A DNA stretch of 6,842 bases from an uncultured Flavobacteriia bacterium (GTDB lineage Bacteria; Bacteroidota; Bacteroidia; Flavobacteriales; Flavobacteriaceae), in the NCBI GenBank assembly GCA_946482495.1, contig CAMLRV010000122.1, positions 1-6,842 of the forward strand, written 5' to 3'. Made by a program: the position numbers and the translations under genes. Numbering within the stretch: the first letter of the stretch is position 1; every line of letters begins with the position of its first letter. Shown one piece after another: positions 1-6,562 of the stretch. The notes beneath the pieces were generated by a model. It saw only the letters and a list, made by a program, of their open reading frames with translations, searched no databases and was not told the origin of the DNA.

Positions 1-1415
1 TATCGTATTTTAATTCTCTAAAATCTGATTTGAATTTATCTTGTGCTGTTACTCCTGCGCCTGGTGCATTTACTTTAACAGTGACTCCAGAATGTAGTGG
101 AACTACTTCAAGAATGGCTTTAAGTTGGACAACTTCATCAAATGCAACTTCTTACGATGTTTATAGAAATGGTGCTTTATGGGATGCAGATGTGACTGCT
201 ACAACATATACCAATACAAATGGAGTAGTAGCAGGTTCAAATTATACCTATTATGTAAAAGCTAAGAATGCAGGTACAACTCAAACAAATAATTCAAACG
301 GAACTTTATCTGTAACGGCTTTAGATTGTAATCCAATTCCGGGCGCATTTACATTAACTGTAACTCCAGAATGTAGTGGAACGGCAACAAGAAATAAATT
401 AACTTGGACCATTTCTGCCAACGCAACATCTTATGACATTTATAGAAACGGCTCTTTATATGCAAGTAGTGTAGCTGGAACAACATATACTAATACTTCA
501 GTAACAGCTGGAACATCGTATTCATATTCTGTAAAAGCTAAAAACGCAACGGCTACACAAACAACTAATTCAAATGGAACACAAACAGTTACAGCAATAA
601 ATTGTTCGTCTCCTGGAAGTTTTACAATATCTGCTACGGCTGAATGTAACGGAACTACAAGTAGAATAAATTTAACTTGGACGGCTTCTGCAAACGCAAC
701 ATCATTTGATATATATAGAAACGGAAGTTTGTACGCTTCAGATGTTACTGGAACACAATTCTTAAATACTTTCGTAACGGTTGGTACAACTTACACCTAT
801 TCAATGATTGCAAAAAACAATATTGGTACGTTAGCCAATTCAAACGGAACAGTTTCTGCAACTGCAATTATGTGTGCGCCAGGTTCGTTTACTGCAACTG
901 CCACACCAACGTGTAGTGGAACAACAAGTGCAATCAATTTAACGTGGACAGCTTCTGCAAATGCAACTTCATATGATATTTATAGAAATGGAAATTTATA
1001 TGCTTCAGATATTACTGGAACTTCGTTTTTAAATACGTATTTAATTACGGCTGGAAATACTTATACGTATTATGTGAAAGCTAAAAATTCAGCTGGAACT
1101 TTGAATAATTCTAATGGAACTTTATCTGCAACAGCAATAAATTGCTCGAAAATTTCAGATGAAAATAATGTGAGAGATGTACTTTTAATTTCATTTTACC
1201 CGAATCCAACAGATGGAATTCTGAATTTAGAAATTAATAAATCGGAAGTTCAAAATATCAATTATATGATTATCGATATGAATGGAAGAATTCTTCAAGA
1301 AGCAAATTTAGAAAATGAAAGAATTATCAATCTTTCGCAATTACCTTCTGCAACTTACTTTGTTCGAGTTTTAGTTGATGGAAAGGAATTCGTAAAGCAA
1401 GTTATCAAAAAATAA
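1..1415 (+). CDS. Secreted FN3-repeat protein with type IX secretion sorting domain (5' partial)
   Basis: This is the C-terminal part of a secreted or surface protein. The frame is open from base 3 to the left edge, so the TTG at base 30 is not taken as the start and the true N-terminus (signal peptide and any catalytic domain) lies outside the window. Residues here are numbered from the codon at base 30. Four tandem FN3-like beta domains start at about residues 11, 104, 195 and 284. Each carries an LTWT-type strand, a SYDIYRNG core and a YYVKAKN strand. A type A sorting domain (Por_Secre_tail family) fills about 386-461: it opens with the YPNPTDG motif, contains an IIDMNGRIL stretch, and ends FVKQVIKK. 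In this family that domain directs export across the outer membrane by the type IX system and is then removed. Each repeat has two cysteines, and the sorting domain has none. The passenger function is unknown; FN3 repeats suggest adhesion or a spacer in an exoenzyme. The sorting domain call is firm. Confidence 0.9.
   Translation, partial: SYFNSLKSDLNLSCAVTPAPGAFTLTVTPECSGTTSRMALSWTTSSNATSYDVYRNGALWDADVTATTYTNTNGVVAGSNYTYYVKAKNAGTTQTNNSNGTLSVTALDCNPIPGAFTLTVTPECSGTATRNKLTWTISANATSYDIYRNGSLYASSVAGTTYTNTSVTAGTSYSYSVKAKNATATQTTNSNGTQTVTAINCSSPGSFTISATAECNGTTSRINLTWTASANATSFDIYRNGSLYASDVTGTQFLNTFVTVGTTYTYSMIAKNNIGTLANSNGTVSATAIMCAPGSFTATATPTCSGTTSAINLTWTASANATSYDIYRNGNLYASDITGTSFLNTYLITAGNTYTYYVKAKNSAGTLNNSNGTLSATAINCSKISDENNVRDVLLISFYPNPTDGILNLEINKSEVQNINYMIIDMNGRILQEANLENERIINLSQLPSATYFVRVLVDGKEFVKQVIKK
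60..1145 (+). repeat. Four tandem FN3-like coding repeats, about 89-93 codons each
   Basis: The repeat units begin at bases 60, 339, 612 and 879, each at a PG(A/S)F motif, giving periods of 279, 273 and 267 bases. Each unit ends in a cysteine codon, at 327, 603, 873 and 1143. Units 3 and 4 are the most alike, sharing the block TWTASANATS, then DIYRNG and LYASD. The DNA is also similar between units, but third positions have diverged. The array is therefore older than a very recent duplication. Confidence 0.85.
1185..1415 (+). other. Type IX secretion system type A sorting domain (coding segment)
   Basis: The last ~76 codons match the T9SS C-terminal domain pattern. A hydrophobic strand leads into YPNP, followed by a G-x-L-x-L strand, the central MIIDMNGRIL segment, an INLSQLPSATYFVRV segment, and a basic C-terminus (KQVIKK). 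In the family this domain is recognised at the outer membrane and cleaved, and the passenger is released or attached to lipopolysaccharide. Its presence implies that the organism has a type IX secretion system, whose genes are not in the window. Confidence 0.88.
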
Positions 1416-1430
1416 AAAATCTATTTATAA

Positions 1431-1470
1431 AGAAAAGCACTTTTGAGAAATCGAAAGTGCTTTTTGTTTT
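1431..1470. terminator. Bidirectional intrinsic terminator between convergent genes
   Basis: Bases 1433-1443 (AAAAGCACTTT) pair perfectly with 1454-1464, an 11-bp stem that two more pairs (one of them G-T) can extend around an AGAAAT loop. On the + strand the stem runs straight into a T-rich tail (1461-1470), which suits termination of the secreted-protein gene that stops 18 bases before the stem. On the - strand the stem is followed by CTTTATAAATAG, a weaker U-rich tail that could serve the ytxJ-like gene. The stop codon of that gene (1469-1471) lies just beside the stem. Confidence 0.8.
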
Positions 1471-1867
1471 ATATAAACTGCTTCAAATCTTCTACAGAAA
1501 TACTATCATGTGATTCGTTATAAACGGCTTTTCCATTTCGAATCACAATTATTTGAGGTGATTGATGTGTAACATGATATTTATGAGCAATTTCATTAGA
1601 AATATCTCTATGATTTAATAAGTCCAATAAATACCAATCCATTTTATCTTCTGGAAAATTAAAGTCAGAATCAAATTGCTTTAAAACACTTCTGCTGATA
1701 AAACAACGTGTACTATTTTTAAAAATTACAACTGGTTTAATCTGAGAAATTTCATCAATTTCATTTAATTGTTCCTTACTGTTTAATATGAAAAATTTAG
1801 CTTCCATATTTTCGCTTTGATTTTCTTCTGGTTTATTATCTCCAAAGATATTTTTTAAAAAACTCAT
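1469..1867 (-). CDS. ytxJ: YtxJ-like bacillithiol-linked monothiol redox protein
   Basis: The gene encodes a 132-residue thioredoxin-fold protein of the YtxJ (DUF2847) family, annotated as a bacillithiol-system redox-active protein. Such proteins are thought to resolve mixed disulfides between bacillithiol and protein thiols in the cytoplasm. The family signature is the STRCFIS segment with C55, the only cysteine, which fits a monothiol mechanism. A thioredoxin-like cis-proline motif SPQ is at 103-105, followed by the IIVIRNG strand. Residues 10-24 form a polar linker before the fold. The first residues, MSFLKNIFG, are amphipathic and not a convincing signal peptide. Bacillus YtxJ is shorter, mainly because it lacks this N-terminal extension. 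The ATG at 1865-1867 is the only sensible start. The gene converges on the secreted-protein gene and diverges from clpB, so it stands alone. No clear TAnnTTTG promoter is visible, but an inverted repeat sits 16-30 bases upstream of the start. The family call is confident; the physiological substrate is unknown. Confidence 0.85.
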   Translation of the reverse strand: MSFLKNIFGDNKPEENQSENMEAKFFILNSKEQLNEIDEISQIKPVVIFKNSTRCFISRSVLKQFDSDFNFPEDKMDWYLLDLLNHRDISNEIAHKYHVTHQSPQIIVIRNGKAVYNESHDSISVEDLKQFI

Positions 1868-1882
1868 ATTTTGACGCGTTTT

Positions 1883-1897
1883 AAGACATTTTGTCTT
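1883..1897. promoter_or_regulatory. Perfect 15-bp inverted repeat, candidate operator (copy 1)
   Basis: AAGACA and TGTCTT form perfect 6-base arms around a TTT spacer. The site lies 16-30 bases upstream of the ytxJ-like start and about 160 bases upstream of clpB. It shares the core CATTTTGTC with a second site at 1925-1939. Eight T residues follow on the + strand, but no + transcript is expected to end here, so a regulator binding site is the better reading. The identity of any regulator is unknown. Confidence 0.4.
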
Positions 1898-1924
1898 TTT
1901 TTTCTACTGAAAAGCATTTCAAAT

Positions 1925-1939
1925 CGGTCATTTTGTCCT
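1925..1939. promoter_or_regulatory. Imperfect inverted repeat, candidate operator (copy 2)
   Basis: CGGTCATTTTGTCCT shares G-W-CATTTTGTC-Y-T with copy 1 in the same orientation, with centres 42 bases apart (about four helical turns). The arms are imperfect: GG/CC and CA/TG pair, while the T-T position and the outermost pair do not. It sits near the middle of the divergent ytxJ-clpB spacer, about 118 bases upstream of the clpB start. Confidence 0.35.
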
Positions 1940-2014
1940 AATTTTTACATTGGAATATAAATTGACGAATGTTTTAAAAATGAAATTAAGTATTAATTAA
2001 AGCGCAAAATTAAA

Positions 2015-2022
2015 TAACTTTA
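2015..2022 (+). promoter_or_regulatory. Candidate clpB promoter -7 element
   Basis: TAACTTTA matches the Bacteroidota -7 consensus TAnnTTTG except at the last base. Its position would give a 5' leader of roughly 30 bases ending in an A-rich, SD-less stretch before the clpB ATG, which is normal in this phylum. No convincing TTG element is found about 19 bases upstream (the sequence there is TTAATT), so an activator or an alternative sigma factor may be needed, or the assignment may be wrong. Confidence 0.3.
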
Positions 2023-2056
2023 AAGGAATAAACGAACAACAACAAACATTATTAAA

Positions 2057-4648
2057 ATGAACTTAAATAATTTAACTATAAAATCGCAAGAAGCGTTGCA
2101 ACAAGCACAGCAAATTGCACAAAGATATGGGCAACAACAACTGGAAAATGAGCATATTTTTAAAGCTATTCTAGAAGTTGATACGACTGTAACACCATTT
2201 ATTTTGAAAAAAGTAAATGTCAATATCGATTTGTTTCAAAGAATTTTGGATAGTACAATTGAAAGTTTTCCAAAAGTTTCTGGTGGAGAAATTATGCTAT
2301 CTCGTGAAGCGTCTTCTGCATTAAATGAAGCCACAAGCATTGCCAAAAAAATGAATGACGATTTCGTTTCTATTGAACATATCATCTTAGGAATTTTCAA
2401 ATCGAAAAGTAAAGTTGCACAAATTTTAAAAGATCAAGGTGTAACTGAAAAAGTTTTAGTTGCTGCGATAACTGAGCTTCGTAAAGGAGAACGCGTAACA
2501 TCATCATCAGCAGAAGAAACGTATAATGCTTTAAGTAAATACGGAAAAAACTTAAATGATTTAGCACAGAATGGAAAGTTAGATCCGGTTATTGGTCGGG
2601 ATGAAGAAATTCGTAGAGTGCTGCAAATCTTAACAAGAAGAACCAAAAACAATCCAATGTTAGTGGGTGAACCTGGTGTAGGTAAAACAGCTATTGCTGA
2701 AGGTTTAGCACACCGAATTGTAGATGGTGATGTGCCAGAAAATCTGAAAGATAAAATTGTGTATTCCTTAGATATGGGTGCACTTATTGCTGGTGCGAAA
2801 TACAAAGGTGAATTTGAAGAGCGCTTAAAAGCGGTTGTAAAAGAAGTAACTTCAGCAGATGGTGATATTATTCTTTTTATTGATGAAATTCACACATTAG
2901 TTGGTGCTGGTGGTGGAGAAGGTGCGATGGATGCGGCAAATATTTTGAAACCCGCTTTAGCTCGAGGCGAATTGCGTGCTATTGGTGCTACAACATTGGA
3001 TGAATATCAAAAATATTTCGAAAAAGATAAAGCGTTAGAACGTCGTTTTCAAAAAGTTACGGTGGATGAACCGGATACAGAAAGTGCGATTTCTATTTTG
3101 CGTGGAATCAAAGAAAAATATGAAGCACATCATAAAGTTAGAATTAAAGATGATGCGATTATTGCCGCAGTAGAATTGTCGCAACGTTATATTACGAACC
3201 GATTTTTGCCAGATAAAGCCATCGATTTAATGGATGAGGCGGCTTCAAAATTGCGTATGGAAATTAATTCAAAACCGGAAGAATTAGACGTTTTGGATCG
3301 TAAAATCATGCAGTTAGAAATTGAAATTGAAGCGATAAAAAGAGAAGATGATGAATCGAAATTAAAAGTGCTAAACATCGAATTGTCGGAATTAAAAGAA
3401 CAACGAAACGAGATTTATGCGAAATGGAAATCGGAGAAAGATATTGTCGATGCAATTCAGAATTACAAACAACAAATTGAAGATTTTAAACTAGAAGCAG
3501 AACGTGCAGAACGTGAAGCAGAATACGGAAAAGTAGCAGAAATTCGATACGGTAAAATCATCGAAACACAAAAGAAATTAGATGAATTACAAATTGAATT
3601 GCTAGAAAACCAAAGTGAAAAATCGCTAATTAAAGAAGAAGTTACGAATGAAGATATTGCTGAGGTTGTAGCAAAATGGACAGGAATTCCAGTAACGAAA
3701 ATGCTACAAAGTGAACGTGAAAAATTACTGAATTTAGAAGACGAATTGCATAAAAGAGTTGTTGGTCAAGAAGAAGCAATTGAAGCGATTTCAGATGCTG
3801 TTCGTAGAAGTCGTGCAGGTTTACAAGATATGAAAAAACCTTTGGGAACATTTTTATTCTTAGGTACAACTGGTGTTGGGAAAACGGAATTAGCGAAAGC
3901 GTTGGCGGATTATTTATTTGACGATGAAAATGCGATGACTCGAATTGATATGAGTGAATACCAAGAACGTCATAGTGTAAGTCGTTTAGTGGGTGCGCCT
4001 CCAGGTTATGTAGGTTATGATGAAGGCGGACAATTGACGGAAGCGGTGAGAAGAAGACCATATTCGGTGATTTTATTAGATGAAATTGAAAAAGCGCATC
4101 CAGATACGTTTAATATCTTGTTACAGGTGTTGGATGAAGGAAGATTAACGGATAATAAAGGTCGTTTAGCTGATTTCAAAAACACTATTATCATTATGAC
4201 ATCGAACATGGGAAGTCATATTATTCAAGAAAAGTTTGAAAACTTGAAGGGTAGTGTTGAAACAGCTATGGAATTAGCAAAAGTTGAGGTTTTAGGCTTG
4301 TTAAAACAAACAGTTCGTCCAGAGTTTATCAACAGAATTGACGATATTGTGATGTTTACGCCATTATCAAGTGCGAATATTAAGCAAATTGTTGGTTTAC
4401 AATTGAAATCGGTATTTAAAATGTTAGAACAACAACACATTTCTATGTCGGCAACCGATGAAGCGATTGAGTATTTAGCTAAAAAAGGTTATGAACCAGA
4501 ATTTGGAGCGCGACCAGTAAAAAGAGTTATTCAACGTGAAGTGTTGAATAAGTTGTCGAAAGAAATTTTGGCTGGACATATCAAAACCGATTCTGTGGTT
4601 TTATTGGATAGTTTTGATAATCAATTGGTTTTCAGAAACCAAGAATAA
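2057..4648 (+). CDS. clpB: ATP-dependent chaperone ClpB (protein disaggregase)
   Basis: The gene encodes a cytoplasmic hexameric AAA+ disaggregase that, in this family, works with DnaK/DnaJ/GrpE to rescue aggregated proteins after heat stress. The 863 residues are full length (E. coli ClpB has 857). The Clp N domain is at about 1-145. The first AAA+ module has Walker A GEPGVGKT at 204-211, pore-loop Y249, Walker B D276/E277 and arginine fingers R329/R330. The coiled-coil M domain, about 397-525, is rich in E/K/R and contains the RYGKI motif near 497-501; this domain separates ClpB from ClpA and ClpC. The second module has Walker A GTTGVGKT at 603-610, pore-loop Y651 within GYVGY, Walker B D675/E676 and sensor-2 GAR at 817-819. 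All catalytic residues are present. The start gives the canonical N-terminus [14 protein letters not shown], preceded by an A-rich leader without Shine-Dalgarno. The gene stands alone, diverging from the ytxJ-like gene, with its own terminator. Confidence 0.98.
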   Translation: MNLNNLTIKSQEALQQAQQIAQRYGQQQLENEHIFKAILEVDTTVTPFILKKVNVNIDLFQRILDSTIESFPKVSGGEIMLSREASSALNEATSIAKKMNDDFVSIEHIILGIFKSKSKVAQILKDQGVTEKVLVAAITELRKGERVTSSSAEETYNALSKYGKNLNDLAQNGKLDPVIGRDEEIRRVLQILTRRTKNNPMLVGEPGVGKTAIAEGLAHRIVDGDVPENLKDKIVYSLDMGALIAGAKYKGEFEERLKAVVKEVTSADGDIILFIDEIHTLVGAGGGEGAMDAANILKPALARGELRAIGATTLDEYQKYFEKDKALERRFQKVTVDEPDTESAISILRGIKEKYEAHHKVRIKDDAIIAAVELSQRYITNRFLPDKAIDLMDEAASKLRMEINSKPEELDVLDRKIMQLEIEIEAIKREDDESKLKVLNIELSELKEQRNEIYAKWKSEKDIVDAIQNYKQQIEDFKLEAERAEREAEYGKVAEIRYGKIIETQKKLDELQIELLENQSEKSLIKEEVTNEDIAEVVAKWTGIPVTKMLQSEREKLLNLEDELHKRVVGQEEAIEAISDAVRRSRAGLQDMKKPLGTFLFLGTTGVGKTELAKALADYLFDDENAMTRIDMSEYQERHSVSRLVGAPPGYVGYDEGGQLTEAVRRRPYSVILLDEIEKAHPDTFNILLQVLDEGRLTDNKGRLADFKNTIIIMTSNMGSHIIQEKFENLKGSVETAMELAKVEVLGLLKQTVRPEFINRIDDIVMFTPLSSANIKQIVGLQLKSVFKMLEQQHISMSATDEAIEYLAKKGYEPEFGARPVKRVIQREVLNKLSKEILAGHIKTDSVVLLDSFDNQLVFRNQE

Positions 4649-4679
4649 ATAAAGTAGAAGTAGTAGTTTTTTTGGTTGT

Positions 4680-4720
4680 AAAACCTAACAGATTTTTATG
4701 TCTGTTAGGTTTTTATTTTT
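4680..4720 (+). terminator. Intrinsic terminator of clpB
   Basis: Bases 4680-4692 (AAAACCTAACAGA) pair perfectly with 4701-4713, a 13-bp stem with the 8-base loop TTTTTATG. The tail TTTTTATTTTT follows, starting within the stem end. The stem begins 32 bases after the clpB stop. On the opposite strand the hairpin also forms just after the oxidase stop (4729), but the tail there is interrupted (TTTTACAACC), so termination of the convergent gene is likely to be weaker. Confidence 0.88.
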
Positions 4721-4728
4721 ATCTCAAA

Positions 4729-6294
4729 TTAATTAAAATTGATTTCCATTTTTTTATTGGTAATAGTTTCTAATGCCCAATCTGAAGAGTTAATAGAACC
4801 TTCAATAAATCCAGTATAATCGGAATAGGCTTCACCAATAATATGTACGTTTTTAGTTTCAGAATTATCTAATGAAAATGCTTTAAATAATTCTTGGACT
4901 TCCCAAGATTTTACACCGGGACGCCAACAATGGTTTCCAGCTCCGTAAGGTGCGCATGCCCAATCTCTAATTCCGTATGAAACTATAGATTTTTCCACAT
5001 TCGCTTTAATTTCTTCTAACGTTTTATTTGAATATTTCAATAATGCTTCTTTCGTTAATTGTAATCCAGTAGTCGACATCGCTTCGTTACCTTGTAGCGA
5101 ACGGTAAATGTCTTTCGACATGAAATTGGCAAATTGTTGCTTAATCTCATCATTATTATTGATTTCAGCAAATTCGTGTTTGTTTCTATTTTCAATATAA
5201 TAATTCCAAAATTCGGTTGCAGGTTTATCAGTATACAATAAAATCATACCATAACCATCTTTGTCATTTGTTTTTGGTCTTCTGAAATAATGAATTTCAC
5301 GAGTTGGCATTCGGTTTGCTCTCGCTTGAGGTGATTGATTGTATTCCCACCAAGGTTCATTCAAAATAAAAAAGACTTTCGTCATGGCAAATCCGTTCAC
5401 GCTGTCTAAATGATTTTGGACAGATTCAGGTAAAAAATGCGATAATTTTTTTAACGGATATTGTGGCATTGCTAATACTAAATGATCAGCAATTACAGTA
5501 TGTTCTTCATTTTGTTTGATGAATGTTACTTCAATTTTCTCTTCTAAAGCGTTTGTAAATTGTGTTACTTTCGAACCATTACAAAGTGTAACATTTGGTT
5601 TTTCTTGTAATTGACGTAATAACTGTTTGGTAATTTCATCAGATCCATTTTTTATAGTAGCTAAAATTTGCCCATCTGTTTTAAATGCACGTAACCACCA
5701 AATTACCCATTCAATAGCATTTAAATTATCGGGAATCATGTGGTAAAAAGTTCCAGTATCTCTAATTTTCATTAAAGCTTGATGTGATAAAATTCCGTCT
5801 TCGCTCAACGCATTCCAAAATCCCATTTTCCACATTAATTTTCCATTTAAAGTGGCCTCTTTTCTCATGGTTCGGAAATCATCTTCCGTTAAACTGTCAA
5901 TCCAAATTTGACACCCAAAATCTAACGGATTATTGGGATTTTTACCCATCATCAATAAAATTCCTCTACGTAATAAATCTAAAGAATTTAAATTTTGTTC
6001 ACGTAAAGGTAAATCGTATTGCGGATATTGTGATGGATTGGCTTTCGGACCGTTAAAAGGAACCAGTTCAATATTTAAATCATCAATTAGTTTACCAAAC
6101 TTAGGTTGTAATTTGGTTTCAAATCGCATCGGACCCCATTCGGTTACGAAATCTTCTAAAACCGTAGTTTCTATTCTTCCTCCCCAATGAGTTTCTGATG
6201 CTTCTAAAAGAATAATGTTGTAATTAAATTTACTTAATTGTAAAGCGCTGTAAAGTCCGGAAATTCCACCGCCAGCAATGCAAATTGTTTTCAA
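4729..6294 (-). CDS. FAD-dependent amine oxidase, L-amino-acid-oxidase-like
   Basis: The product is a flavoprotein of the monoamine oxidase / L-amino-acid oxidase superfamily, expected to oxidise an amine or amino acid with release of H2O2. From the chosen start it has 521 residues. The Rossmann motif GGGISG is at 8-13 with ribose-binding E31, and the family GGR motif is at 38-40. GPMR at 54-57 matches the segment of snake-venom L-amino-acid oxidases whose arginine binds the substrate carboxylate. IHYF (Y336) aligns with the venom-enzyme IYYP region. PYGAGNHCWRPG is at about 449-460, and the C-terminal FAD motif GEAYS (487-491) leads to GFIEG (495-499). There is no signal peptide, because the first residues already form the FAD fold, so it should be cytoplasmic. 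No in-frame ATG lies near the N-terminus. The frame opens at 6336 and a TTG occurs at 6328-6330, but that TTG lies inside a perfect -7 promoter box. The TTG at 6292-6294, giving MKTICIAGG, is preferred. The superfamily call is firm; the amino-acid substrate is inferred. Confidence 0.88.
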   Translation of the reverse strand: MKTICIAGGGISGLYSALQLSKFNYNIILLEASETHWGGRIETTVLEDFVTEWGPMRFETKLQPKFGKLIDDLNIELVPFNGPKANPSQYPQYDLPLREQNLNSLDLLRRGILLMMGKNPNNPLDFGCQIWIDSLTEDDFRTMRKEATLNGKLMWKMGFWNALSEDGILSHQALMKIRDTGTFYHMIPDNLNAIEWVIWWLRAFKTDGQILATIKNGSDEITKQLLRQLQEKPNVTLCNGSKVTQFTNALEEKIEVTFIKQNEEHTVIADHLVLAMPQYPLKKLSHFLPESVQNHLDSVNGFAMTKVFFILNEPWWEYNQSPQARANRMPTREIHYFRRPKTNDKDGYGMILLYTDKPATEFWNYYIENRNKHEFAEINNNDEIKQQFANFMSKDIYRSLQGNEAMSTTGLQLTKEALLKYSNKTLEEIKANVEKSIVSYGIRDWACAPYGAGNHCWRPGVKSWEVQELFKAFSLDNSETKNVHIIGEAYSDYTGFIEGSINSSDWALETITNKKMEINFN

Positions 6295-6327
6295 TGTTAT
6301 TGTATTTTGTGTGTTGTGTGTTGTTTG

Positions 6328-6335
6328 CAAACTTA
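6328..6335 (-). promoter_or_regulatory. Promoter -7 element of the amine oxidase gene
   Basis: Read on the - strand this is TAAGTTTG, a perfect match to the Bacteroidota -7 consensus TAnnTTTG. A TTT, close to the -33 TTG, occurs 20 bases upstream. Transcription would begin near base 6321, giving a roughly 27-base C/A-rich leader before the TTG at 6294. This leader resembles the AACAACAACAAAC-type leader of clpB. The box overlaps the upstream TTG at 6330, which argues against that codon as the start. Confidence 0.5.
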
Positions 6336-6449
6336 ATTAAAATAGTGTTTTTTTAAAATTTATTAAGATTTTAATTTGCTATATTTCTGTATTTTAGATT
6401 TATTTTCTTTAAAATTTGATTTTTGTAGAATTATTTTTTATTACAATTA

Positions 6450-6457
6450 TAATTTTG
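6450..6457 (+). promoter_or_regulatory. Alternative -7 element TAATTTTG upstream of DUF1801 gene
   Basis: TAATTTTG is a perfect TAnnTTTG match. The nearest TTG upstream (6423-6425) leaves a 24-base spacer, longer than the usual ~19, and the leader would be about 100 bases. It is listed as a competitor to the promoter at 6499-6527. Confidence 0.25.
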
Positions 6458-6498
6458 TTTCATTCATAAATAATTTATCAAGATAAAATGATATGTTT

Positions 6499-6527
6499 TT
6501 GTATGTATATCCATAAAATTTATTTTG
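6499..6527 (+). promoter_or_regulatory. Candidate promoter of the DUF1801 gene
   Basis: A TTG at 6499-6501 (-33) is followed after 18 bases by TTATTTTG at 6520-6527, one base off TAnnTTTG. Transcription would start near 6533, leaving a leader of about 30 bases before the ATG at 6563. Spacing and leader length agree with the other genes in the window, although the -7 box is imperfect. Confidence 0.35.
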
Positions 6528-6562
6528 TATTTTAGATTTTTATTAATTTTTAGACGAAAAAT

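Larger units (their letters stand above)
6388..6539 (+). repeat. 14-base direct repeat pair TGTATTTTAGATTT
   Basis: Identical copies lie at 6388-6401 and 6526-6539, 138 bases apart. The second copy starts at the end of the candidate -7 box of the DUF1801 gene. Given the extreme AT bias, chance or a shared promoter-like composition is possible, but the TAGA core makes the match better than a plain poly-AT coincidence. Confidence 0.4.
6295..6562. other. AT-rich divergent intergenic region
   Basis: This 268-base spacer separates the amine oxidase (-) from the DUF1801 gene (+) and is almost entirely A and T. It holds the oxidase promoter at its left end, candidate promoters for the DUF1801 gene, and a 14-base direct repeat (6388-6401 and 6526-6539). 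No frame of useful length starts in it, and no tRNA-like or riboswitch-like fold is visible. Confidence 0.6.

Noticed and set aside
60..1145. Regular repetition that might suggest a CRISPR or satellite array
   Set aside because: The ~270-base period is in frame, and the diverging copies translate to four FN3-like domains with conserved residues, so the repetition is at the protein level.
1883..1904. Short hairpin followed by eight T residues, resembling a plus-strand terminator
   Set aside because: No plus-strand gene ends here: the upstream plus gene already stops at 1415 with its own terminator. The stem is also only six weak pairs with a 3-base loop.
1962..1996. TTGACG plus TATTAA as an E. 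coli-type sigma-70 promoter for clpB
   Set aside because: The spacer between the two is 23 bases, too long, and the primary sigma factor of this phylum prefers TTG / TAnnTTTG.
2022..2027. AAAGGA as a Shine-Dalgarno for clpB
   Set aside because: It lies about 30 bases upstream of the ATG, far outside the working distance, and Bacteroidota genes usually use A-rich SD-less leaders.
3642..4061. Open frame of 139 codons on the minus strand inside clpB, with shorter ones at 2434-2805 and 4225-4440
   Set aside because: They lie antisense to a fully conserved clpB, have low-complexity Ser/Leu/Ile/Phe/Cys-rich translations without recognisable domains, and lack promoters.
5784..6190. Two overlapping plus-strand frames of 85-90 codons within the oxidase gene
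   Set aside because: They are antisense to the conserved FAD-binding region of the oxidase, resemble no family, and lack translation signals.
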